From assembly GCA_005768725.1 (NCBI GenBank), contig VAFM01000002.1, forward strand, positions 186,001-250,000: 64,000 bases of DNA, written 5' to 3'. Below the pieces are notes generated by a model. It did not search any database. It saw only the letters and a list, made by a program, of their open reading frames with translations, and was not told where the DNA came from. Origin of the DNA: Blastochloris viridis. Lineage in GTDB: Bacteria; Pseudomonadota; Alphaproteobacteria; UBA2136; UBA6156. Both the position numbers and the translations under genes were made by a program. This document shows positions 29,324-39,151 of this stretch, piece after piece. The first letter of the stretch is position 1. Each line of letters begins with the position of its first letter.

Positions 29324-30775
29324 TCACTTAACTTCAACAGCGGTTTCGCTCACACTCTTGCTGGCCCACCACGGCTTGGCAATGGCCGAAGCCTTGCTGG
29401 CAGCCGCATCCGTCGCACCGGCAGCGGGTTCGATCACCGCAGCATCAACCTTTTCAGCAGCCGCTTCAGTGGCACTTACAGTCTTAACCTTAACGGTTTC
29501 AGCAACCTTCTTGGTCTCAACCTTTGCAGCTTCTACCTTTTGTTCGGCTTTGGCTTCAACCTTCGGCTCAACCTTGGCTTCTACTTTGGCCGGAGCAACA
29601 TCAGCAGCCTTCTTGCTCTCTACAACACCTTCCGCGTGCGGCAGCTCAGCACCGGCATGGAATTCCACGCGGCGGTTCTTGGCACGGCCATCACGGGTCT
29701 TGTTGTCGCCCACCGGGTGCAGGTCACCGTAACCCACGGCGCGCAGGCGGTCCTTGGCCACACCGTCGCGCATCAGTTTGCGCTGGGTCGCTTCGGCACG
29801 CTGCTGGCTCAGCCACTTGTTGTACAGCTTGCTACCGGTCACGTCGGTAAAACCGGCCACAACCATCTTCTCATCGGCACAGGCAGCCAGGGCCTTTTCC
29901 ACAACCTTCAGTTGGGTTTCGTGGGCAGCCGTAATGTCGGCCTTATCAAACCCGAACAACAGAACCTGATTTTCAGCATCGGCCATATCGCAAGCACTGG
30001 TCGCAGCCGCGGTCTCTTCACCGGCAGCCGGCTCAACCTCTACAGGCACAGTCGGGGTAACCACATCCACTGCAAAGGCAACCTTATATTCCTTCGGCAG
30101 AACCTGGTTCACATCGGCTTCGATCTTGTCGGAAAAGTCTTTGTCGATCACGGTACCGGAAATCATCACTTCCGTGCCATTCACCACAACGTTGGCCTGC
30201 TCCATGTTGGAGATATGCATCAGCACGGCACCCACAGCGCTGCGCCAGCCAGCCGGAGCCCCTTCAACAACCACCAGTTTGGTGCCGTCAACGTTCTCGG
30301 AGCCGTAGCGGTTGGTAGCCAGGTCCATCAGAACCTTCTTGGACGACTCGTCCGGAACATTCCCTTCAAACGCGATGGATTCGCCGGCTTTGTAAATGGT
30401 AAGAGAGTAATCTACAGCCGGCTTGGCAGTCTTGGCGGCTTCTTTCTTGACTGGAACCACGGCAGTACCGGAAACGGTGCTGCCGCTCACGTCACCGGCA
30501 ATGGTCAACTGGTCTTGTACATTGGAGACTCCGAACACGCGAGTCGCAACATTTACGGCCTTGGCCTTGGCTTCGGCGTCGGGCGCTTCACCGGTCAGCA
30601 CCACATCGCGGCCCTTTACGTCAACATCCGCCCACAGCAGGCCCTGCTCGGCCAGACCGGTGGTGACGCGACCGGCAATGTCCTGCTCAATGCGCGGGCT
30701 CAGCCACTGCACACCCAGCACCATAGTATAAACCAGCACGGCCAGTACGGCGGCGGTCAGCAAAAGTCGACTCAT
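29324..30775 (-). CDS. BON and OmpA-like domain protein with Lys/Glu/Ala/Val-rich tail
   Basis: A 483-residue envelope protein. A hydrophobic N-terminal segment (LLLTAAVLAVLVYTMVLGV) anchors it or is a signal. A BON-like domain follows (VDVKGRDVVLTGEAPD...VFGVSNVQ), then a second BON-like part around residues 125-230. An OmpA C-terminal peptidoglycan-binding domain (about 265-375) has LLFGFDKADITAAHETQLKV, VAGFTDVTGSKLYNKWLSQQ and RAKNRRVEF. The last 100 residues are low complexity (KVEAKVEPKVEAKAEQKVEA). The layout resembles BON-OmpA proteins such as ArfA. It likely binds the cell wall. It has its own terminator. Confidence 0.85.
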   Translation of the reverse strand: MSRLLLTAAVLAVLVYTMVLGVQWLSPRIEQDIAGRVTTGLAEQGLLWADVDVKGRDVVLTGEAPDAEAKAKAVNVATRVFGVSNVQDQLTIAGDVSGSTVSGTAVVPVKKEAAKTAKPAVDYSLTIYKAGESIAFEGNVPDESSKKVLMDLATNRYGSENVDGTKLVVVEGAPAGWRSAVGAVLMHISNMEQANVVVNGTEVMISGTVIDKDFSDKIEADVNQVLPKEYKVAFAVDVVTPTVPVEVEPAAGEETAAATSACDMADAENQVLLFGFDKADITAAHETQLKVVEKALAACADEKMVVAGFTDVTGSKLYNKWLSQQRAEATQRKLMRDGVAKDRLRAVGYGDLHPVGDNKTRDGRAKNRRVEFHAGAELPHAEGVVESKKAADVAPAKVEAKVEPKVEAKAEQKVEAAKVETKKVAETVKVKTVSATEAAAEKVDAAVIEPAAGATDAAASKASAIAKPWWASKSVSETAVEVK

Positions 30776-30898
30776 GTCTTTCTCTCCCCAATATCAACTT
30801 CAGATAGTTACAATCTGTATGCGTGCAGTATGCAAAATTACGGCAAAAGAGCAACACCCTTGCCCACGCAAGTGGCATCACAATTTGCTAAACCAAGG

Positions 30899-32527
30899 CT
30901 AGAGGCGGGCTTCCATCAAATCGACTTCCGCCACAAGGCGGCGCGCCGTCAACTCGTCGATCTTCTTCTCATTCGCCATGCGGTAGATTTCAGCCCGTTC
31001 GGCTTTCAGCCCGACCAATGCCAATTCGCGTTCCACCTGCTCCATTCGCAGCGCGATGGCATTCGAATCCTCACGGATGTTCTTGAATATCCGCAACCGG
31101 TAATACTCCATCACATGCGCGGCGGCCTCATTGTACAGGTCAGCATCGGCCCGACCATCCGACATCTTGTGCTGCGCCTTCTCAATTGCTTTGATCGCCG
31201 CCATCGCGGTCACGCGACGCACACGCTCGGCCCGCACACGCGCACTGCCATCAGGCAAAGCAGTAAGCCCCTTCAGCGCATAGGGCAGCGCGAACGTCGC
31301 GATCACCATGGAAAGTACAATCACACCACACGCCATCAAAATCGCCATATCCCGGTGGGGGAAGAGCGACCCGTCGGCCAGAAACCACGGCAGCGTCAAC
31401 ACACCGGCCAGCGTAATGGCCCCACGCACCCCGGCGAGAGACAGCACCGCCATCAGCCGGAAGTTCGCCTTATCCTCGGCCCGGCGTGCAAGCCCGCGGC
31501 GGAAGTACGCGATCTGGAACATCATCCACACCCACATAAAGCGTAGTACCACCATCCCGAAGGTCACCGCCAGAATGTACATCGCCAGCAGCGCCGGAGT
31601 GGTCTCCGCAAACTCACCGACATCGTTCACCACCTTGGTGATAATCGCCGGAAACTGCCCACCCAACAGCACGAAGATAAACCCGTTCAGCGCGTACTGC
31701 ACGGTATCCCATACCGCGTTACGGCGCAGGCGCGTCACCGCCAGCACCTGCCCCTTGAATTCCATCATCCCCATGGTCACACCGGCGGCCACAGCTGCCA
31801 AAATGCCCGAGCAATGCAGCTCTTCCGCCAGCATATACGCCACGAATGGTATCAACAGGCTGATCAGCGTCTGCACACCTGGCTCTTCCCCAAACCGGCG
31901 GCTCGCCCACGCCTTGGTCCAGATAATGACCCGCGTCACACCGTACCCGATCGCGATACCACCAAGGGCCAGATACACAAACGTCGCCGCCCCGGCCCAC
32001 ACCGAAAAACTCCCCGTCATCGCCGCTGCCACTGCAAACCGGAAGAACACCAGCCCCGTCGCATCGTTCAGAAGCGACTCGCCTTCCAGAATATGCAGTA
32101 AACGTTTGGGTATCGGCGCCTTGGCCGCCACAGCCGAAAACGCCACAGGGTCGGTCGGAGACAACACCGCCGCCACGGCGATCGCCACGGCCAGAGGCAT
32201 GTCCGGTACCATCCAGTTCAGCAGCAGCGCAATGCCCAGTACGGTAAACACCACCAACCCCAGCGATAACGCCAGAATGGGCTTGGAATCACGGAACAGA
32301 TCGGCTTTCGGGATGCGCCAGCCATCCAAAAACAGCAGCGGCGGTAAAAACAGAAGGAAGAACAGTTGCGGGTCAAATTCCACACGCAGGCTGGGCACCA
32401 TCCCCACCAGCACGCCCACCCCGATCTGCATCAGCGGCAACGGCACTTTCTGCTGTAGGGCACGGGTCAGAATACTTGCCGCCAGTACCGCCACCAGCAA
32501 CACCATCACAACCGTCACAACACCCAA
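30899..32527 (-). CDS. Na+/H+ antiporter, CPA1 family
   Basis: A 542-residue inner-membrane antiporter with about 12 transmembrane segments. Family motifs are LFFLLFLPPLLFLDGWRIP, AVAAVLSPTDPVAFSAV (ion-binding region), LHILEGESLLNDATGLVFFR and LSLAGVRGAITLAGVLTLPW. A C-terminal cytoplasmic helical tail of about 130 residues (ERVRRVTAMAAIKAIEKAQH onward) is typical of the YjcE/NhaP-like branch. The start is TTG at 32527, supported by AAGGGA 6 bases upstream. It exchanges Na+ or K+ for protons in pH and salt balance. Ion preference cannot be read from sequence. Confidence 0.92.
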   Translation of the reverse strand: MGVVTVVMVLLVAVLAASILTRALQQKVPLPLMQIGVGVLVGMVPSLRVEFDPQLFFLLFLPPLLFLDGWRIPKADLFRDSKPILALSLGLVVFTVLGIALLLNWMVPDMPLAVAIAVAAVLSPTDPVAFSAVAAKAPIPKRLLHILEGESLLNDATGLVFFRFAVAAAMTGSFSVWAGAATFVYLALGGIAIGYGVTRVIIWTKAWASRRFGEEPGVQTLISLLIPFVAYMLAEELHCSGILAAVAAGVTMGMMEFKGQVLAVTRLRRNAVWDTVQYALNGFIFVLLGGQFPAIITKVVNDVGEFAETTPALLAMYILAVTFGMVVLRFMWVWMMFQIAYFRRGLARRAEDKANFRLMAVLSLAGVRGAITLAGVLTLPWFLADGSLFPHRDMAILMACGVIVLSMVIATFALPYALKGLTALPDGSARVRAERVRRVTAMAAIKAIEKAQHKMSDGRADADLYNEAAAHVMEYYRLRIFKNIREDSNAIALRMEQVERELALVGLKAERAEIYRMANEKKIDELTARRLVAEVDLMEARL

Positions 32528-32610
32528 GCACGTCCCTTTCCTGTTAACACATGCAGTGTACTCGTCTCGCTACGCCAGGAACAGGAGAAACTCGATTTTT
32601 GTAAGCAAAC

Positions 32611-32994
32611 CTACTTCTGTGTCTTTAACCACTCAATCAGATGGGCGCGGTCCGCCTTGTTCGGAATCCCCACAAAGATCATCTTGGTACCGGCCACTTT
32701 GCCCTTGGGGTTGGAGAGGTAAGCGTCCAGTTCAGCTTCGGTCCAGGTCTTCGTACCTTTCAACGCCATCATCGCCGCCGAATACTTAAAGGTCGCATTC
32801 TCGGCCACACCTCTGCCAACGATGCCGAACAGATTCGGCCCCACGCGGTTCGGCCCGCCCTTTGTCGCGGTATGGCACACCTTGCACTTGGCAAACACTT
32901 TTTCACCCGCAGCCGTATCGGCCTGAACAGAAACCACACCAGCCGCCAGCAACGCCACGACCATACCAAACAGAAGAGAAGGAGAACATGTCAT
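32611..32994 (-). CDS. Soluble class I cytochrome c (c2/c550-like)
   Basis: A periplasmic electron carrier of 127 residues. A signal peptide of about 25 residues ends near VSVQA. The heme site is FAKCKVCHTATKGGPNRVGP, and the distal Met is in AGTKMIFVG, with the C-terminal helix DRAHLIEWLKTQ. This is the mitochondrial-type c2 fold. It is the last gene of the ccoNOQP-ccoGHIS-ccsBA-tlpA series, so it probably feeds electrons to the cbb3 oxidase. The ribosome site is weak at the ATG chosen. Confidence 0.92.
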   Translation of the reverse strand: MTCSPSLLFGMVVALLAAGVVSVQADTAAGEKVFAKCKVCHTATKGGPNRVGPNLFGIVGRGVAENATFKYSAAMMALKGTKTWTEAELDAYLSNPKGKVAGTKMIFVGIPNKADRAHLIEWLKTQK

Positions 32995-33038
32995 AACGCC
33001 ATCCCATCACAAAGGGCATGGCGTTACTTTGATAGGTG

Positions 33039-33557
33039 TCAATTCAGCTTATCCAATGCCACCATCAGTGGCGGCCATAGCAGCGGCCCATCAATCTGCT
33101 GCAGAATCCGCCCCGTCGCACCGTCCACAATCAATGTCGTCGGCAACATCACTTTGCCCAGTATTTGCGTGGCACGCACCTGCTCCGGATCATCCACCCA
33201 GCTTACCAATCCGGCAACACGTTCGGTTACGGTAATCTTCTCTTTGGCATAAAACACCGAAGGAGACGGATTATCCAGACTCACCATCGTCACTGCCACC
33301 TCCGGAGGTAAAGTCTTTAAGGCCTGCAGCACATTCGGCATTTCCACCATGCACGGCGGGCACCACGTGGCCCAAAAGTGCACTACCGTAAACCGTGCTC
33401 CCGGGTTCACATACGGCACCAGCGCCTCGGCCTGAAGCGCTGTCGGCATCGCCCCCGCCAGTGTGGCATCACCAGGCGCCTGACGGTGCGTCCACCAGTC
33501 CCAGCCTATCGCCAGCGCGCACAGCGCGACTAAAATACCAACAACCTTCAGCCTCAT
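33039..33557 (-). CDS. Thioredoxin-fold protein of the TlpA/CcmG/ResA group
   Basis: A 172-residue membrane-anchored thiol-disulfide protein facing the periplasm. One N-terminal helix (VVGILVALCALAIGW) is followed by the thioredoxin domain with the active site VHFWATWCPPCMVEMPN and the cis-Pro in VMLPTTLIVD. Its ATG overlaps the ccsBA stop (ATGA), so translation is coupled. In System II cytochrome c maturation this type of protein (ResA/CcsX) reduces the apocytochrome CXXCH thiols, which fits its position between ccsBA and a cytochrome c gene. Confidence 0.9.
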   Translation of the reverse strand: MRLKVVGILVALCALAIGWDWWTHRQAPGDATLAGAMPTALQAEALVPYVNPGARFTVVHFWATWCPPCMVEMPNVLQALKTLPPEVAVTMVSLDNPSPSVFYAKEKITVTERVAGLVSWVDDPEQVRATQILGKVMLPTTLIVDGATGRILQQIDGPLLWPPLMVALDKLN

Positions 33558-36112
33558 GTCTTCAGGCCCTTTGCCTGAAAATACCTGTCGAGCAACCACA
33601 AGCTGCCCACCACCATCACCGCCGAGCTACAAAACACCGTCAACCCGCCTGCCATCTGGTCGGTAAAACCATAACTATGCAGTCCCACACTCAGCAAGTT
33701 CACCCCGAACCACGACAGCGCCACCACCACCGGCGTCAACGCACTCACCGCCAGCCATCCGGCCACCGGGAAAGGCTTGAGCAAGCGGATATGCGCACAC
33801 ACTGCCAACCACAAAGTCAGCACCAGCGCGCCATTCTCTTTGGGGTCCCACCCCCAAAAACGCCCCCAACTCTGGCTTGCCCAGATGCCCCCCAGCAGCG
33901 TCCCTACCGCCACCAGCAGCAGCGCAATGACGCTCAAATGACGCAACACCGTCTGCGTACGGGCCTGAGACGTCTCGCCACTCCGCAACACAGCACGCTG
34001 CACCTGCGCCCACAGCGCTACGCCACCCACCAGAATACTCGCGGCATACCCGCTGGTGATCGTCAGCACGTGGGTCGCCAGCCAGAAGTTGGTGTTCAGC
34101 ACCGCCATCAGCATCCCCATCGTGTCGGTGCCCTGCGTCAGGCCATGCGACACCATGACCAGTCCCACGCCGCTCGCCAGCGCCGCCGGTAACAACGCAC
34201 TGCTGCTTTTCCGGAAGATCAGCCCCAGCAGCACACTGCCCCACGCCACAAAAATCACCGATTCATACAGCGTCGCCACCGGCGGACGACTCAGAATATA
34301 CATCCGCGCGGCAATCCCCAAACTCAGCAGCAGCAGCCCTCCCAGCGCACCGGCGGTCACCACAAGGCCCATACGCCAGCGCTTGGGCGCCGCCAGCGCA
34401 AACAGGCCCAGCAGCATCGGCAGAATCGACAGACTCACCAGCGGATACCGCAGTGTAAACACCTCAATCGCCAGCGCATACGTGTTGGCATGTAAAGCCC
34501 CTACCTCACGCAATTCTGCCAGAATCGTATCCGCAACGTCATGTTGCTCCATCACCAACTGTTGCCACAGTTCAAACGCCCGGGTCTGGTCACCCGCCAG
34601 CGTGCTACGCGCGGCCAGCCACGGAGACGCCCACGCCAGCGCATCATGCGGCGGCGGTACCACCAGACGCAGCAGGCCATTCGGTTGCTCGGGCTGACGC
34701 GAACGCAACTGCATCACCAACTCCAATGCCTGCGCATCCTTCTGCTTGGCCAGTTCCACCAGCATCTCACGATGCTCCAGCACCTGCGCCGCATTCACAT
34801 ACCCTTCCGCCACGCCAAGCTTACCGGCGAGTGGCTCTTTCACGTCCATCAACGGCTGCAACAACGCAAACGTGCGCGCAACAGAGAGCACCACTTCCAC
34901 CCGCTCCTGCACCTGCATCAGCTTGGCCTGCGGGCCAGAAAGCTTGGCCGCCGGCACCTGCTCCAGCGCCTGCAATTCGGCCTGACGCGGCATCAGCGCC
35001 TCCACCAGCTCCGTCACCGTATAGGCAGGCTTGGGCTGTACACCCAGCTCGGCAATCATTTGGCCATCCAGCGTCAGCAGCGGCACGCTGGTCAGCATTC
35101 CGGGGTTGAACAGCCACTGCGCCAGTAACGCCATTTCCTCTGCAAGCGGCGCCTGCTGCCCGGTCACGAACGGCACTACCGTACTCGCCACGGTCAGCAA
35201 GGGTTTTACGCGCCCCTGATGCTGCACTGGTAAGTGCGCCAGCACATCCAGCCGCTCCTCCGTCCAACCGGAGTCGTTAGCCTGCACCGAACCGGCCATC
35301 GCTCCCACCATCAGCAACACCGCCAGCGTCCGCTTCCAGAAACGCCGCTGACGCAACAGAATATGAACTAACAACCCCAAACCAATCACCCCCGTCGCCA
35401 GATACGGCAACAGGCGGCTGTCATCCTTCACCACTGCCAGAATACTGATCGGCGCCCCCTGCTCCGGCATGATGTAACTGGCCTGATAAATCGTATAACC
35501 CATCAACCGCACCGGTTCATTCATGCGTACCGTCGTGTGCCACGGCTGGCCGCCATCCGGCACGATCGTCAAACGGCTGGCAAAATACGCCGGTATCGTC
35601 GTACCCGGGTGGTCTCGGTGAATGAACTCATCCACCGTCACACTAAACGGCAAAAAGCCGAGTACAGGCCACGAAGATGGCGGCGCCGTCTCAATCTGCC
35701 CCTCGGCCTGCCACAAACGCGTCGCCACACCTGTAGCGCCTACTACGTAGCCAGACTGCATCGCGTAATTTGCCACCAACCCGCTTACAATCAGCAGCAG
35801 CACTCCGGCATGGGTCAGCCAACTCCCCGCACTGGCCGAAGAAAACGGCTGACGCACCATCTGCACCGTCAACCCGAAGGCCAGATACATCAGCAGCAGC
35901 CCGCCCCCCGGCAGCGGAAACCATCCCCCGGCCCAGAACACCAACGAATTAAAATAAAGCTGCTGCGCCACAACCAGCGGCATATGCGCCTGGGCAATTG
36001 TCCCCAGGCTGATCATCACCATCAGCGCCAGCAGTACCGCGATCAGCACCGGCACGCCGGTGGCATGCTGCCACAGGGCCATCAGCAAGGTACGGGAACG
36101 GGGGTTTATCAT
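33554..36112 (-). CDS. ccsBA: System II cytochrome c synthase, CcsB-CcsA fusion
   Basis: A membrane protein of 852 residues that transports heme and attaches it to c-type cytochromes. The N-terminal ResB/CcsB part has four membrane segments and a periplasmic domain. A middle region follows that includes HLPVQHQGRVKPLLTVA. The CcsA part has at least eight membrane segments and the heme-handling WWD motif, WGRFWGWDPKENGAL (near residue 750), with conserved His residues such as MVSHGLTQG and ATHVLTITSG. Fused CcsBA is known mainly from epsilonproteobacteria and Bacteroidetes, while alphaproteobacteria normally use System I (CcmA-I). The ATG at 36112 has a poor ribosome site; a TTG at 36148 is the alternative. 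Confidence 0.92.
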   Translation of the reverse strand: MINPRSRTLLMALWQHATGVPVLIAVLLALMVMISLGTIAQAHMPLVVAQQLYFNSLVFWAGGWFPLPGGGLLLMYLAFGLTVQMVRQPFSSASAGSWLTHAGVLLLIVSGLVANYAMQSGYVVGATGVATRLWQAEGQIETAPPSSWPVLGFLPFSVTVDEFIHRDHPGTTIPAYFASRLTIVPDGGQPWHTTVRMNEPVRLMGYTIYQASYIMPEQGAPISILAVVKDDSRLLPYLATGVIGLGLLVHILLRQRRFWKRTLAVLLMVGAMAGSVQANDSGWTEERLDVLAHLPVQHQGRVKPLLTVASTVVPFVTGQQAPLAEEMALLAQWLFNPGMLTSVPLLTLDGQMIAELGVQPKPAYTVTELVEALMPRQAELQALEQVPAAKLSGPQAKLMQVQERVEVVLSVARTFALLQPLMDVKEPLAGKLGVAEGYVNAAQVLEHREMLVELAKQKDAQALELVMQLRSRQPEQPNGLLRLVVPPPHDALAWASPWLAARSTLAGDQTRAFELWQQLVMEQHDVADTILAELREVGALHANTYALAIEVFTLRYPLVSLSILPMLLGLFALAAPKRWRMGLVVTAGALGGLLLLSLGIAARMYILSRPPVATLYESVIFVAWGSVLLGLIFRKSSSALLPAALASGVGLVMVSHGLTQGTDTMGMLMAVLNTNFWLATHVLTITSGYAASILVGGVALWAQVQRAVLRSGETSQARTQTVLRHLSVIALLLVAVGTLLGGIWASQSWGRFWGWDPKENGALVLTLWLAVCAHIRLLKPFPVAGWLAVSALTPVVVALSWFGVNLLSVGLHSYGFTDQMAGGLTVFCSSAVMVVGSLWLLDRYFQAKGLKT

Positions 36113-36150
36113 GGACGGGACACTAGCAAAAAGGCAGCACAACGGCAAAC

Positions 36151-36339
36151 CTAAGCCTTCGCACCTTTTGGTTTTGCGTCCTTTTTCGTGGCAGGGGTAA
36201 TGTCATCGTCATTCAAAATCCGTGCCGCCGCTCCATCCGGGTCATCAAACTGGCCGTTTTTCAACGCCCATAAAAAGGCCGTCAATGCCAAAAGCCCCAA
36301 AAACAGGGCAATCGGAATCAAGATCACCAGCACACTCAT
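36151..36339 (-). CDS. ccoS: cbb3 oxidase assembly protein CcoS
   Basis: A 62-residue protein with one membrane helix (VLVILIPIALFLGLLALTAF) followed by the family signature FLWALKNGQFDDPDGAAARI. The Lys-rich tail (ATKKDAKPKGAKA) extends beyond the usual end. The ATG at 36339 has GGGAG 7 bases upstream, lying in the end of ccoI, and the gene follows ccoI with a 2-bp gap. CcoS is needed to insert cofactors into the cbb3 oxidase. Confidence 0.93.
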   Translation of the reverse strand: MSVLVILIPIALFLGLLALTAFLWALKNGQFDDPDGAAARILNDDDITPATKKDAKPKGAKA

Positions 36340-36341
36340 GC

Positions 36342-38519
36342 CTAAGCTCCCATATCCTTGCCACGCCCTACCAGTGCGGCATTGGTCACGACCATCAGGC
36401 TGCTGGCGCTCATCGCCAGCGCGGCGTACATCGGTGTAATATACCCCATCATCGCCAGCGGAATCGTCACCACGTTGTAAGCCAGAGAGATATACACATT
36501 CTGCCACACCGCACGCTTGGCCTTCTGCGCCAGTTGCACCAGCAGCGGCAACGCCATCAGGTTCTCGCGCTGAAGAATCACATCCGCCGAAAGCTTGGCC
36601 AGATCACTCGCCTGACCAAAACTCACACCCACCGGCGCCAGCGCCAAACTTGGCGCGTCATTCAAGCCATCACCCACCATCATTGTCACGCAGCCCTGCC
36701 GCGCCATGGTGGCTAAAACCTCCTGCTTGCGCTGCGGTGTCGCTTCCCCTTCAAACCCGTGAATTCCCACTTCTGCCGATACTTTTTGCACGGTCTCAGC
36801 ACGGTCACCTGAAAGCACCTGTACGTTAATGTCTAACCGGCGTAACGCCTCCACCGCCGCCGCCGCATCGGCCCGCAATGGATCATCAAATACAAACATC
36901 ACCGGCGCCTTATCGCCTTGCACAAACCATACACGCGGCACATCCGGCATATCTTTGGGTTCCTTCACACCGCATAGCTTGGCACTGCCCAGCAACAGGG
37001 TTTCGCCCTTGTACACGGCTTTTAAGCCCTTTCCGGCCACTTCCTCCACATCCGGCAAAGGCGTCACCACTTCACCATGGTGGGCAATGGCGACCGAAAG
37101 CGGATGCTGGCTATGGATCGCCATCCTTGCAGCCAGCTTGCGCTGAGCCTCACTTCCCCCGTCCACCAGACGCGGCTTGCCCAGCGTCAGCGTACCGGTC
37201 TTGTCCAGAATCACATGCGTGATCGTCGCCAGCTTCTCCAAAGCTTCACCGGATTTTAAAATGATCCCGCTGCGCAGCATCCGCCCCATCAGCGCCACCT
37301 GCACGGTCGGCACTGCCAGCGCCAGCGCGCACGGGCAGGTGACAATAAGCACCGCCGCGGCACGCAATACGCTTTCATGACCACCAATCCCAAGCAGCAT
37401 GCACACCGTAAATGTCCCCAATGCAAGGGTATGTACCAGCGGCGCATAGCTGCGCGAGATCCGGTCGGCCAAACGCGTATAAGCATTCTTCACGGTCGTG
37501 GCATTATCCACCAAACGCGCCAGTTCGGCCAACACCGTCCCCTGCCCCACCGCCGTGGTCTTCACGGTCACGCTGGCACCCCGGTTCACCAAACCGGCCT
37601 GAACGGCTTCGTTCTGTCGAACACTCCGCGGCAGACTTTCCCCCGTCAGCACCGAGGTATCCACACTGGCACTTTCACTTTCCAAAACGCCATCTACGCC
37701 CAGCCGCTCACCTTGCCGCCACAGCACGATGCTCCCCAGCGGCACCTCCGCGCTTTGCATCAAGGTCACCTTGCCATCCTTGCCCTGCACCGCCACAAAC
37801 GTGTGCTGCAAACCCAGTAAATGCTCGGCGGCGTTACGGCTTTTGCCCTTCACGCGGGCCTCCAGATAACGCCCGATGAGCAGGAAAAACAGCAGCATGA
37901 TGGCGCTCTCAAAATACGTCTCGCCATATCCCGCGATCGTATCGTACAGGCTGATGGCCGACGTCAGTACCAGCGCCACACTGATCGGCACTTCCATGCC
38001 TAACCGTTTGTGCTTGATACCCTTATACGCCGCATAAAAATACGGTCGCCCGGCATAGGCCAGCGCAGGCAGTACAATCAGGGCCGAGATCCACTGGAAC
38101 AGCGTCCGCGTCTCGCCTTCGGCACCCGACCACAAACTCACCGAAAGCAGCATCACGTTCATGCTGGCAAACCCGGCCACGGCCAGACATTTCAGCAAAA
38201 AGCGTTCGTCCGCATCGGCCTTGCGTTCCAGGCTGGCAGGGTCATAAGGGGTCAGGCCGTAACCGGCCTTGTTGGCCGCAGTAATGGCCTGCTCCGCAAT
38301 CGCCAATGGCCCTTTCCACGTCAGTGTCAGGCGCTTGGTGGAAAGATTCAACCGTGCCTGATCCACACCGTCCACATGGTTCATGGCGCCTTCAATGCGC
38401 GCCATGCAGGCGGCACAGTGCACGCCTTCAACCATAAACTGTAACCGTTGCACACCGTCCGTGTCGGTGTGCAGGTACGTCTTCAATACATCCTGCTCAA
38501 GCGCGGTCGCCGTTGTCAT
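36342..38519 (-). CDS. ccoI: Copper-exporting P-type ATPase for cbb3 assembly
   Basis: A 725-residue P1B-type ATPase (FixI/CcoI) that delivers Cu for the CcoN active site. The N-terminal heavy-metal domain has GVHCAACMARIEGAM. Membrane metal site VTCPCALALAVPT, phosphorylation site LDKTGTLTLGK, and hinge MMVGDGLNDAPSLA are intact, with about eight membrane helices. CcoI proteins usually carry an extra Cys-rich N-terminal region; here it is short (residues 1-24), and only the single metal domain is seen. It sits between ccoH and ccoS as in standard ccoGHIS operons. Confidence 0.95.
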   Translation of the reverse strand: MTTATALEQDVLKTYLHTDTDGVQRLQFMVEGVHCAACMARIEGAMNHVDGVDQARLNLSTKRLTLTWKGPLAIAEQAITAANKAGYGLTPYDPASLERKADADERFLLKCLAVAGFASMNVMLLSVSLWSGAEGETRTLFQWISALIVLPALAYAGRPYFYAAYKGIKHKRLGMEVPISVALVLTSAISLYDTIAGYGETYFESAIMLLFFLLIGRYLEARVKGKSRNAAEHLLGLQHTFVAVQGKDGKVTLMQSAEVPLGSIVLWRQGERLGVDGVLESESASVDTSVLTGESLPRSVRQNEAVQAGLVNRGASVTVKTTAVGQGTVLAELARLVDNATTVKNAYTRLADRISRSYAPLVHTLALGTFTVCMLLGIGGHESVLRAAAVLIVTCPCALALAVPTVQVALMGRMLRSGIILKSGEALEKLATITHVILDKTGTLTLGKPRLVDGGSEAQRKLAARMAIHSQHPLSVAIAHHGEVVTPLPDVEEVAGKGLKAVYKGETLLLGSAKLCGVKEPKDMPDVPRVWFVQGDKAPVMFVFDDPLRADAAAAVEALRRLDINVQVLSGDRAETVQKVSAEVGIHGFEGEATPQRKQEVLATMARQGCVTMMVGDGLNDAPSLALAPVGVSFGQASDLAKLSADVILQRENLMALPLLVQLAQKAKRAVWQNVYISLAYNVVTIPLAMMGYITPMYAALAMSASSLMVVTNAALVGRGKDMGA

Positions 38520-38541
38520 AATGCTCCCCCAAACTCTCGTT

Positions 38542-39147
38542 TTAGTCGACGTTCACACGCTCGTGCGCAGTCAGGCTCTTGCCTTCATAGACAAAAGTGG
38601 TTTCCAGCTCCCACTGGCCCTTGTGCGGCCAAGCAATGTTCTCGGCAGCGTAAGTACCGTCGGTAAATTCCTTCAGCTCCATTTCAAATTCAGAGCCTTC
38701 ACCATCCCCTATCGGACGTGTCGCCTTCACACGCACCCACGCGCCACCCAGCGGTGCGCCACGGGCGTCAGAGAGCGCATAGACCAGACGCACCGGAAAA
38801 TCAGCCACATTCCGTACCACACTCCAACCCAAGCCGGCTTCGCGTGCCTGTTCGGCCAGCGTCTTGTTGTAAGCCAGGCCTTCTTCATAAGCATTTTCAC
38901 TCACAATACCGGTGTTGCTTTTCAAGGCAAACCACACCATGACGATGTTCACACTCATCACCACCGCAAACACGGTCAACAAAATAACCAGCAGTTTGCG
39001 GCTCCACTTGCGGTTGCCTTTTACGCTGTAAAAAGGCTCATCCGCCGTATGCACATTAGGATTAGTAGCAGACTTCGCGCTTGTCGGAGCTTTAGCTTTC
39101 GTTGTTGCAGGCTTGCTGCCCGGCTTTTTCTTGACGACCTTGGTCAC
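38542..39147 (-). CDS. ccoH: cbb3 oxidase assembly protein CcoH/FixH
   Basis: A 201-residue single-span membrane protein. A Lys/Pro/Ala/Thr-rich cytoplasmic leader (about 1-45) precedes the helix LLVILLTVFAVVMSVNIVMV. The periplasmic FixH domain has NAYEEGLAYNKTLAEQAR, GLGWSV and WPHKGQWELE. The GTG at 39147 was chosen because GAGGAG, inside the ccoG stop region, lies 7 bases upstream; the frame is open further upstream but no better start exists. CcoH stabilises early CcoNOP assembly. Confidence 0.9.
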   Translation of the reverse strand: MTKVVKKKPGSKPATTKAKAPTSAKSATNPNVHTADEPFYSVKGNRKWSRKLLVILLTVFAVVMSVNIVMVWFALKSNTGIVSENAYEEGLAYNKTLAEQAREAGLGWSVVRNVADFPVRLVYALSDARGAPLGGAWVRVKATRPIGDGEGSEFEMELKEFTDGTYAAENIAWPHKGQWELETTFVYEGKSLTAHERVNVD

Positions 39148-39151
39148 GGCG

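Noticed and set aside
29540..31546. A 668-residue rightward open frame
   Set aside because: It lies opposite the BON-OmpA and antiporter genes, has a His/Gln/Arg-rich composition typical of antisense frames, and no ribosome site or family motifs.
31308..32789. A 493-residue rightward open frame rich in Ser, Thr and Arg
   Set aside because: Antisense to the antiporter and the cytochrome c gene; low-quality composition and no start signal.
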